Both the position numbers and the translations under genes were made by a program. Positions 1 through 5,843 of a DNA stretch of 6,934 nucleotides are shown piece by piece (the stretch's first letter is position 1; each line of letters begins with the position of its first letter). The DNA lies in the NCBI GenBank assembly GCA_009916335.1, contig SAAR01000181.1, forward strand, positions 1 to 6,934, given 5' to 3'. The notes under the pieces are model-generated. The model searched no databases and was not told the DNA's origin. It was given only the letters and a program-made list of their open reading frames with translations. Origin of the DNA: Erysipelotrichia bacterium. Lineage in GTDB: Bacteria > Bacillota_I > Bacilli_A > Erysipelotrichales > Erysipelotrichaceae.

Positions 1-2
1 TG

Positions 3-278
3 ACGTTTTGGAAATTTAACAAAGAAAAAGGAAGAATTTATTTCATTGTCAGTGATGATAATCAGTTGTTTAGAAAGATTATCCGGTCAATGTGTAAAAA
101 TAAAGAATTCACTGATTCGATTAGTATAAAAATTGAAAAACAGCTGATATTGTATCTGTTAAATAAAACCCTTATCAATTTGATGAGCAGTGTGAGTTCT
201 GCCTTGCTTATCTTTTTTGTTGGTGTTGATTTCCCCATATTGAGCGGAATGTTGATCTTTATCTTTGGCTTTATATGA
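3..278 (+). other. Possible 3' remnant of an unrelated plus-strand gene, read through into antisense ltrC
   Basis: This plus-strand frame is open from the left edge to a TGA at 276-278. Its first 50 or so residues look protein-like (FWKFNKEKGRIYFIVSDD followed by charged and aliphatic stretches). After about position 165 it only reads the antisense of the LtrC-like gene and becomes a hydrophobic string, so any real gene would originally have ended elsewhere. I do not recognise the family. The likely explanation is that a different gene or mobile element, mostly outside the window, was joined to the 3' part of the ltrC-like gene. It could also be a chance open frame: it is short, AT-rich and has no visible start. 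Confidence 0.22.
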
Positions 279-2546
279 AATTGGTGCCCAAATTTTAAGA
301 GCTTTTGACCCTTTTAAAACTGACCGTTCAAATTCTTTTTTCCATTTATTAAAACTAGCAATGAGTGTAGCATTCTTATTTTGTGCTAAAATTAATTGAA
401 TGTTTTTATATGAGTACCTGTGAAATTTACTCATGGCATCTAAAAATAATTTATATTGACTGCTATCTAAATATTGATTGATACCATTTTTTAAGTGTTC
501 AGATAGTGCTTTAGTGTCTTTTGAATTAATAGCATCAACAATATTTTGATTAGAAGATGCTGTTGGCTCAAGTGTCACTTTGTTTATATTTTTATCCATA
601 ATATCCTCGTTTACTTTTTCAAATTGATTATTTGTTAAGAAAGTTTTCAGCTCCCTGCCATTGTCCTGGATTAAATCATCATTAACTGATAGCATGTTTA
701 TTTTTCCGTACTTTTCACGGAATACACCCAATATTGTTTTGTCCTCAATGTCATTTTGAAGGCTTGTTTTTAGATTTCCTTTAATGCGCATTATTGATGC
801 AGAGAAACCAACACCGTCAACATCTCGAAAAGCAAGTAGTAAATCTTCATCTTCAGTTTTGATAGCTTTTGACAAATCAATTTTGCTAAATTTATCAATG
901 TTAGAGAGATCATCAAAAACAAAAGACTTCGACTCAACAATATCAGGCAAGAGAGGTAGAACCATAGTCTTATCTTTGATAGCATTGGAAACCATAAGAT
1001 TATCGTACTCGCCCTTTCCTTCAGCTAGATCAATAAGTGTTTGTGCAGGGATATTTTCTTCTCCGTTTACAATGGGAGCAATACCAATCAAATGACTGAA
1101 GTTATCGTGACGAAATTCTGTTCTCATGACTTTAATATCATGGCCGTCTTTATAAAGATAATTTACATTCGTTCCTGCTAGATTATCTAAATACCACTTT
1201 GCTGTCTGTTGGATAGACAGCGCAAAGCGATTTAGTCTATTTACTTCAGACTTTGTGATTGAGTGATAACCCTGCTTATATATTGACTTTTGACTATCTG
1301 CTATGCTAAAATGTAATTGAACGTTAGCAGGAAAATCAGGAGGAGCAGTTTGTTCCTCAGGCTGTGATGCTGTCCTTGAAGGTTCGCCTTCTAAATAATC
1401 GGAATTGCGAGAATGCTCGCCCCTAACGTTAGGCTCTTGACCTTGGTCAAGGGCTTTTTTGTGCTCTAAATCATTACCGTTTTTGAGAAACTTCAATTCA
1501 TCATTCCAATCATTTTTAGTTTGGCCATCATGAAGTGGTGGTAAATCAACCACGATAGGGATATTCTGCTTTTGGCACTCCTTAATCATTTTTAGGCCAG
1601 CTTTATCATTATCGACTGCTATAGTGATTAAATCGGGTCTTTGCTGAAAGACATCTGTATTTTCTAAAAACAACTTGAATTGATCGTTCAATTTACTTCT
1701 ATCAGGATTTAACGACCACTTTTTATCAGTTAGTACATCCAAGACGTATCTTTTGACAGTTGGTATTTTTGATGTTGAACCGTCTAAGGCAACAAGCATA
1801 ACATTGTCTAAACGGTCTTTGTTGAGTTCATAATAACTCATGAGATCAATCGGAGCTTCAGTTACTACTATCCGATTAGGAGTGCCAATTGAGACATTGA
1901 TGCCACCAAGACCGTCTGAGTTATAAGCTATTTGCTTTCGCTTGATTTTTTTTTCAGGCAAATCGTAGATGCTTTGATTAGGGTCTATACCAACCATGCT
2001 AGTGCCTATGATTTTTCTATTGCGATCTAATGTTTTAAAAACAATTACAGGATCGTAATAATACTGCCCTTTAATGCTGTCAACTTCAGATATATCTGTG
2101 CGCCGTGTCGATTGAGATAAGACTCCCTGCTCAATAAAAAAATCAATCGTAGCATCAGATAGCATTCTTTTGCTATTCAGGAAAGCCCGGCCATCATTGA
2201 AACTATCATCTTCATACTTTTCAATATGATAAACAAAAGGGTCTTTGAGCGCTTTACTCACGACAATTTGGCCAAACTCGCCAGTTTTAACGTATTGATA
2301 GGCTTCCTTAAATTTAACATTTCTCATTTGCATCACAAGAGAGAAAACGTCCATATTTTTCCATGTCTCGTCATTTGAGTACCATGTGGCGGTATTTTTT
2401 TTAAAATCAAGTTTAAAGGATCTATGTTCTGTCCACTCAATGCCATCAAATTGCATGCCTAAGGACTCGGCCACATCTTTAATTGACTTTTGTTTAAGAC
2501 GTTCCTTTTCTGCCTCGTATTTGGCCTTTATAGCGTTTTTATCCAT
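159..2546 (-). CDS. ltrC: LtrC/PcfD-like polyvalent conjugation protein: Toprim primase-like, PBECR4-like and truncated ArdC N-terminal domains
   Basis: A 795-residue cytoplasmic protein with no signal peptide or membrane segment. Residues about 15-200 resemble the DUF3991/primase-associated region of LtrC-like proteins. Residues 225-355 form a Toprim domain: catalytic-type Glu230 in VVTEAPID, the DxD pair Asp312/Asp314 in IAVDNDKAG, and a closing DWND at 346-349. A Pro/Glu-rich linker (about 360-410) follows. Residues about 430-630 (NFSHLIGI, later LLLAFRDV) resemble PBECR4, a barnase/EndoU/RelE-like nuclease-fold family; this is my inference. Residues about 665-795 match the ArdC N-terminal single-strand DNA-binding domain (KFHRYSYKNIQLILAQN, FNKWKKEFER, KALKIWAP). 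The protein stops inside this domain, without the downstream segment and metallopeptidase common in relatives, so it is probably 3'-truncated. By family it would prime and protect transferred DNA in the recipient. ATG is chosen; AAAGGA lies 12 bases upstream, a long spacing. The gene starts 27 bases after the 319-codon gene. Confidence 0.85.
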   Translation of the reverse strand: MDKNAIKAKYEAEKERLKQKSIKDVAESLGMQFDGIEWTEHRSFKLDFKKNTATWYSNDETWKNMDVFSLVMQMRNVKFKEAYQYVKTGEFGQIVVSKALKDPFVYHIEKYEDDSFNDGRAFLNSKRMLSDATIDFFIEQGVLSQSTRRTDISEVDSIKGQYYYDPVIVFKTLDRNRKIIGTSMVGIDPNQSIYDLPEKKIKRKQIAYNSDGLGGINVSIGTPNRIVVTEAPIDLMSYYELNKDRLDNVMLVALDGSTSKIPTVKRYVLDVLTDKKWSLNPDRSKLNDQFKLFLENTDVFQQRPDLITIAVDNDKAGLKMIKECQKQNIPIVVDLPPLHDGQTKNDWNDELKFLKNGNDLEHKKALDQGQEPNVRGEHSRNSDYLEGEPSRTASQPEEQTAPPDFPANVQLHFSIADSQKSIYKQGYHSITKSEVNRLNRFALSIQQTAKWYLDNLAGTNVNYLYKDGHDIKVMRTEFRHDNFSHLIGIAPIVNGEENIPAQTLIDLAEGKGEYDNLMVSNAIKDKTMVLPLLPDIVESKSFVFDDLSNIDKFSKIDLSKAIKTEDEDLLLAFRDVDGVGFSASIMRIKGNLKTSLQNDIEDKTILGVFREKYGKINMLSVNDDLIQDNGRELKTFLTNNQFEKVNEDIMDKNINKVTLEPTASSNQNIVDAINSKDTKALSEHLKNGINQYLDSSQYKLFLDAMSKFHRYSYKNIQLILAQNKNATLIASFNKWKKEFERSVLKGSKALKIWAPISYKAKDKDQHSAQYGEINTNKKDKQGRTHTAHQIDKGFI
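1197..1227. repeat. Bulged inverted repeat inside the LtrC-like gene
   Basis: CTTTGC-TGTCT at 1197-1207 pairs with AGACA (1215-1219) and GCAAAG (1222-1227). This leaves a 7-base loop and a 2-base bulge at 1220-1221, for 11 paired bases in all. It lies in the coding region for residues about 440-450 (FALSIQQTAK), at the start of the middle domain and some 110 bases from the hairpin cluster at 1340-1454. A role is not evident; it may be chance. Confidence 0.4.
1340..1454. repeat. Cluster of five adjacent inverted repeats in the interdomain linker of the LtrC-like gene
   Basis: Reading the plus strand: GAGGA-9-TCCTC (1340-1358); GAAGG-TTCG-CCTTC (1378-1391), a tetraloop-type hairpin; GCGAG-AATG-CTCGC (1407-1420); the perfect 12-base palindrome CCTAACGTTAGG (1422-1433); and a long hairpin with core CTTGACC-TT-GGTCAAG (1433-1454). 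Together they cover most of 115 bases that encode the low-complexity linker (residues about 365-402) between the Toprim and PBECR4-like domains. An 8-base direct repeat, AACGTTAG, occurs at 1320-1327 and 1425-1432, exactly 105 bases (35 codons) apart. That would fit an in-frame palindromic insertion, but chance is not excluded. Confidence 0.6.
1433..1460 (+). terminator. Terminator-like hairpin plus T-run, antisense within the LtrC-like gene
   Basis: On the plus strand the arms 1433-1441 and 1446-1454 form nine pairs (one G-T wobble, the rest Watson-Crick) around a CTTG loop, followed directly by six T (1455-1460). This is the form of a Rho-independent terminator, but it would act on plus-strand (antisense) transcripts. 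On the ltrC mRNA strand the same hairpin is preceded by six A and has no U-run, so it should not stop operon transcription. It may be a remnant of a former gene end, a block to antisense transcription, or chance. Confidence 0.35.
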
Positions 2547-2573
2547 ATTGCTAATAATTCCTTTCTAATTTGG

Positions 2574-3533
2574 TTAACGAGTGCGTAAGGGTTTGTTTTT
2601 GAGCTTCTGGTGCGGATTGGGAGAAACTTCAAATTTAGACAGGTTATCAAGTAGTTTTTTTATCTCTTTAATATCCAGTTCTTCATCATATTCATTGATA
2701 AGATTAATATCACTCAAAAAAACATCGTCTACAAGTGATGTGCCAGGCATAGCAATCAAAGTATTTGATGCTTCTCCGCCACCCTTAAACCAACCATAAT
2801 AATCTTCAAATTCATGTCTATCACTTTCATCTCCAAAACTTCCGTCGATCAATAACGCATCTATCAAATCATCAGGCATAAACCCAAATTCATAATAATC
2901 AACTGCACCAACGTACCAAAGGTCTTGTCTTTTAAGATATGCTATTTGGGCTTCAGCTATGCTTTTTAGCTGAGCTTTTTCAGAGGATATTTGATAACGA
3001 TCAGTTTCAGAAGCGATAGCTGTATCACGTGGCGATGTTGAGAAAAAAGACGTATTATCAAAAAAACTAGTTCCTTCACGTCTCTTTATTTCTTCAGCAT
3101 GCCATTCCGCTGTTGATTTGATGTGATCAAATGATGTGGTTTCATTCATGTTATTCTCCCTAATTTTCATTAATTCTCTGATTGCAGACTGAAAATCATC
3201 AAATTGTTCTTGGGTTATTTCAATCATTTTGACAAACAATTTGGAGTCAAGTACTCTTTGCTTTTGAGGATATGAAAAGAGGTAGGGCGCTACCTCTTTA
3301 AATTCTTGATAAGTCATAAGGCGAATAGACTCCGTTACAATCATGTTCATGATTTCTGAAGATTTTGTTTTTTCGTCAATCCATTGATTGACTGACATTT
3401 CACGAATGGCATCAAATAAAATGTCTTTTGGTATTTTGTCTAAAATACCTTCGAAAAACCCAATGCCTGTGGCAGTTTCTTCAGCAACTTCCCGCTTCAT
3501 TGATTTGTATTTTCTTTTAGTTATACTAGACAA
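2574..3533 (-). CDS. Unrecognised 319-residue protein of the conjugation gene block
   Basis: I do not recognise this family. The protein appears cytoplasmic: no signal peptide or hydrophobic segment. The N-terminus is basic (KRKYKSMKR), followed by a mostly helical stretch to about residue 125, a Ser/Thr-rich part with a repeated TSFF (155-158 and 161-164), and an acidic Tyr/Phe/Gly-rich part (LWYVGAVDYYEFGFMPDDL at 205-223, DYYGWFKGGG at 244-253). The tail is basic (KLKNKPLRTR). The start is TTG at 3533: AAAGGAG lies 7 bases upstream and an in-frame TGA directly precedes the TTG, so no earlier start exists. A second Shine-Dalgarno motif, AGGGAG, stands 6 bases before Met129 (3149) and could give a 191-residue C-terminal form. 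It sits between the coupling protein block and the LtrC-like gene, so a transfer-related or element-maintenance role is inferred only from position. Confidence 0.8.
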   Translation of the reverse strand: MSSITKRKYKSMKREVAEETATGIGFFEGILDKIPKDILFDAIREMSVNQWIDEKTKSSEIMNMIVTESIRLMTYQEFKEVAPYLFSYPQKQRVLDSKLFVKMIEITQEQFDDFQSAIRELMKIRENNMNETTSFDHIKSTAEWHAEEIKRREGTSFFDNTSFFSTSPRDTAIASETDRYQISSEKAQLKSIAEAQIAYLKRQDLWYVGAVDYYEFGFMPDDLIDALLIDGSFGDESDRHEFEDYYGWFKGGGEASNTLIAMPGTSLVDDVFLSDINLINEYDEELDIKEIKKLLDNLSKFEVSPNPHQKLKNKPLRTR

Positions 3534-3540
3534 TCAAATG

Positions 3541-3547
3541 CTCCTTT
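3541..3547 (-). promoter_or_regulatory. Shine-Dalgarno AAAGGAG that fixes a TTG start
   Basis: AAAGGAG on the minus strand lies 7 bases before the TTG at 3533. With the in-frame TGA at 3534-3536 it makes TTG the only sensible start of the 319-codon gene. It begins 7 bases after the last TGGCGACA element (3555-3562), so anything binding or folding there could affect ribosome access. Confidence 0.7.
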
Positions 3548-3554
3548 CTTTTTT

Positions 3555-3671
3555 TGTCGCCAAATTTTCAGCACGTCGATCAATGGCCGGTGCTATAACA
3601 TGGCGACAGTTTTTAAATGTCGCCACATTTTTAAAGTTGCAGCTTTGTTCCTGGTTTATATTTTGGCGACA
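3555..3671. promoter_or_regulatory. Symmetric array of four TGTCGCCA/TGGCGACA elements in the only long intergenic gap
   Basis: On the plus strand, TGTCGCCA is at 3555-3562, TGGCGACA at 3601-3608, TGTCGCCA at 3618-3625 and TGGCGACA at 3664-3671. Start-to-start distances are 46, 17 and 46, so the inner and outer inverted repeats share one centre (3613). The two 54-base halves are also direct repeats offset by 63 bases, near six helical turns, with extra matches beside the elements (ATTTT after TGTCGCCA, TATA before TGGCGACA). The inner pair makes an 8-base stem with a 9-base loop. On the minus strand, TGTTATAGC just after the inner palindrome resembles an extended -10 box, but no good -35 is seen. 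Candidate roles are an operator/promoter for the downstream genes, a 5' leader RNA switch, or a transfer or single-strand initiation site. No U-run follows any stem, which argues against a simple attenuator. Confidence 0.6.
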
Positions 3672-3684
3672 AAATTTTTAGTGG

Positions 3685-4041
3685 CTAATCTCTAATATGT
3701 AGCTTTTGTAAGATAGCCTGGTCAATTTTCATTGATGGATTTTCAATAATTTGTTTATCCTTATCATAACTAGTCCAGATATAAAATGAATTAAGTGTTA
3801 CATCTTCAGTCCCACAAAATTGATTTAGTGGAATGAATGGCGAGAAATATTTTGCTATTGGGTATCCCCATTTTTTCTTGATTTCTTGTTCTTCTGTTGT
3901 TTCTAACAGACAAGAAATCTCTGAAGGATATTCAATAATTACTGGAGAAAAATTATGAATGAAATTTTTGGGGTATTCAGTTAATAGAGGTTTGTCACTA
4001 ACAATTTTACCGCCATTAAACATGTAGTAGTTTTGAGTCAT
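3685..4041 (-). CDS. Unrecognised small protein following the coupling protein
   Basis: A 118-residue protein (MTQNYYMFNGG start) with no signal peptide, membrane segment or motif I recognise. It is rich in Tyr, Phe, Pro and Ile, contains a single CG step (LNQFCGTEDV), and ends KLHIRD. The frame also allows a start at 4059, in an ATGA overlap with the coupling protein stop (124 residues). I prefer Met7 at 4041 because AAAGGA lies exactly 6 bases before it, while no Shine-Dalgarno precedes 4059. Either way, translation follows directly on pcfC, suggesting co-expression and perhaps a job near the coupling protein or transferred DNA. The gene ends just before the gap carrying the TGTCGCCA array. 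Function unknown. Confidence 0.72.
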   Translation of the reverse strand: MTQNYYMFNGGKIVSDKPLLTEYPKNFIHNFSPVIIEYPSEISCLLETTEEQEIKKKWGYPIAKYFSPFIPLNQFCGTEDVTLNSFYIWTSYDKDKQIIENPSMKIDQAILQKLHIRD

Positions 4042-4047
4042 ATTTTT

Positions 4048-4053
4048 TCCTTT
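4048..4053 (-). promoter_or_regulatory. Shine-Dalgarno AAAGGA supporting the internal ATG at 4041
   Basis: AAAGGA on the minus strand is 6 bases upstream of ATG 4041-4039. It lies inside the codons of the longer 124-residue reading, so it discriminates between the two possible starts of the small gene after pcfC. Confidence 0.6.
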
Positions 4054-4055
4054 CA

Positions 4056-5843
4056 TCATGCTGGCTGTTTAGATAAATCAATTTCTTCAATATCATCAAG
4101 ATTGATAGAGGATAATAAATCATCTTGAATATCCTCATTGATTTGATAATCCCACCACTTTGATGGATCACTTTCAGAAATTTGATTGAACCTGGGGTGC
4201 TGTGTCAAATCATATTTTTTGCCACGATAGAAACGTAATCCCCTAATTCTGACTAGTGACTCATCATTTGGAAGTACACCAATTTCATCAGGAGTCATTA
4301 GACTTCTCCCTAACCGTTGAACACTCTCACTCGAAGAACTACTCTGACCTCTTGAATTTGAATGATTTTTTAGTGTAATTGTTTGCGTTCCCATTAAGTC
4401 TTTGCTGATATATTTCCAATCATCAGGCGAATTTCCCCCTAAATATACGAAACTATCTGCATTTGAAATCATAGACTTATACTCAGACTTATAGAGTTCT
4501 TCACTAATACCCGCAATTTCCTGTATAAATGTAGTGATAAAGATGCGATATGATCGCAGATTAGTGAACGCTTCTTTCATGTTTGGCAATTTACCGACAC
4601 TTGCAAATTCATCTAATAATAGGTTTACTTGATTAGGTAGTTGCCCCCTATGGTCTTTGTCTGCAACTTTGACAAGTGTATTAAGCACTTGTCTTACTAA
4701 AATATTTGCTAAAAAATTATATGTCTTTTCAAATACTGGGATTTTAACAAAGACAACATATTTTTCAGTCCCCCATTTTTCAATATCCATATCATCACTA
4801 GAAGTTAAAGCAGCTACCTCTGGTGTGCTAAACACTTGGAAACGTGTTGTGGGCATACTGGTTACATTTATTCTGGTTTCGCCTTGGAAGTTGGCATTAA
4901 AACTTTTCCATGATTGTATAGCAAGATTATTACTACCAATTTTTTCTTCAAGTTCCTCAAACAAAATATCTAGCACACCAGGTTCTTCAGGTTGATCATA
5001 CTTGTCGTTCAAATACGGTGTTAACTTAGTCACATCTTCAAGTGTTGCGTAGGGCATACCTTCCTCACGACTATAATGCAAATAACCAAGCAAGGCAGTC
5101 AAAACTTGCTTTTCACTCATTGACCAAAAAGGTTGGTCACTTTTGGCATTTGCATCATTTGTCCCATAAATAACACCTTCAATCATTGAGCGCAATTCAG
5201 CATCAGTATTAATGTATTTGAAAGGGTTAAATTTATGGCTGTTTGAAAGGCTTAATAAATCAAAAACTCTTACCTTATAGCCTGCATCAAGGAACATTTT
5301 CCCTGTAGTATGAGCAAGAACCCCTTTAGGGTCTATAACCAGGTATGATCCTTGCATTTGCATCAGGTTTGGTAATAGAATACTGTAGCTTTTACCTGAA
5401 CCTGAACCCCCAATGACAACAACAATCTTGTTCCTATCATGTATGAATTTTTTAGCACGATTATAGGTCAGCCTAATATCCATACTCAGTATGATATTTT
5501 GGAAAAAGTCAGGGTCTGAATAGGGCGCATATTCTTTGAGTGTCGCAAATCTTGCTGAACCGTACTCTTCTCCATGCCTATAGACACCAGTATCTCTTGT
5601 AGACCCGTAAATAATAAGCACAATCAAGAATAAGGCTAGACCGCAGGATATAGAGTACAAAGAAAAACGGCCGTCCAAACTATAGACAGCCGTATAATTG
5701 TTGATGTGAGTGTTTATCCAATTAAATTTTTCATTAATGGAAATCCCTTCAGCAGTTTGCCAAAGGTTATAACACCAATGACCAAGGTAAAAAAACATTG
5801 AAGCAATGACAACTATTGGGACTAGGTTTTTATCTTTACTCAT
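4056..5843 (-). CDS. pcfC: Type IV coupling protein, VirD4/TraG/PcfC family
   Basis: A 595-residue membrane-anchored ATPase, close to the length of pCF10 PcfC. Two N-terminal membrane segments are visible (about 6-28 and 62-80), with a short loop between them that probably faces outside. The cytoplasmic part has Walker A GGSGSGKS at 145-152, the VIDPKG motif at 169-174 typical of TraG/VirD4 proteins, Walker B NLLLDEFAS at 407-415, a conserved-type block QEIAGISEELYKSEY near 441-455 ending in YLGG, a Ser-rich stretch (501-506) before LMTPDEIG, and an acidic C-terminal tail. By family it hexamerises at the membrane, binds the relaxase-DNA complex and passes it to the type IV secretion channel. 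Its ATG overlaps the pcfB stop by one base (TAATG), and AAAAGGGG lies 9 bases upstream, so the two are coupled. All key motifs are intact, so it looks functional. Confidence 0.96.
   Translation of the reverse strand: MSKDKNLVPIVVIASMFFYLGHWCYNLWQTAEGISINEKFNWINTHINNYTAVYSLDGRFSLYSISCGLALFLIVLIIYGSTRDTGVYRHGEEYGSARFATLKEYAPYSDPDFFQNIILSMDIRLTYNRAKKFIHDRNKIVVVIGGSGSGKSYSILLPNLMQMQGSYLVIDPKGVLAHTTGKMFLDAGYKVRVFDLLSLSNSHKFNPFKYINTDAELRSMIEGVIYGTNDANAKSDQPFWSMSEKQVLTALLGYLHYSREEGMPYATLEDVTKLTPYLNDKYDQPEEPGVLDILFEELEEKIGSNNLAIQSWKSFNANFQGETRINVTSMPTTRFQVFSTPEVAALTSSDDMDIEKWGTEKYVVFVKIPVFEKTYNFLANILVRQVLNTLVKVADKDHRGQLPNQVNLLLDEFASVGKLPNMKEAFTNLRSYRIFITTFIQEIAGISEELYKSEYKSMISNADSFVYLGGNSPDDWKYISKDLMGTQTITLKNHSNSRGQSSSSSESVQRLGRSLMTPDEIGVLPNDESLVRIRGLRFYRGKKYDLTQHPRFNQISESDPSKWWDYQINEDIQDDLLSSINLDDIEEIDLSKQPA

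Noticed and set aside
784..1095. Plus-strand open frame of about 100 codons opposite the LtrC-like gene.
   Set aside because: Ser/Leu-rich antisense shadow of a well-supported minus-strand domain protein, with no Shine-Dalgarno or recognisable content. The same applies to plus-strand frames at 2386-2568, 2581-2799, 4657-4995 and 6225-6431, and to the minus-strand frame at 791-985.
2953..2980. TCAGCTA/TAGCTGA stem with 7-base loop, then GC and five T on the plus strand, a second terminator-like signal.
   Set aside because: Weak AT-rich stem inside the coding sequence (EKAQLKSIAEAQ). One or two 7-base stems of this kind are expected by chance in a window this size.
3388..3681. Plus-strand open frame covering the intergenic gap and the start of the 319-codon gene.
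   Set aside because: About half is antisense to a supported gene and the rest reads the repeat array. There is no convincing start signal, and the composition is typical of antisense translation.
4671..4693. GACAAGTG/CACTTGTC 8-base inverted repeat in pcfC.
   Set aside because: Single isolated stem in a conserved coding stretch (QVLNTLVK), with no T-run or partner elements.
5121..5139. TGACCAA/TTGGTCA 7-base stem in pcfC.
   Set aside because: Isolated, within coding sequence for DQPFWSMSE, and within chance expectation.
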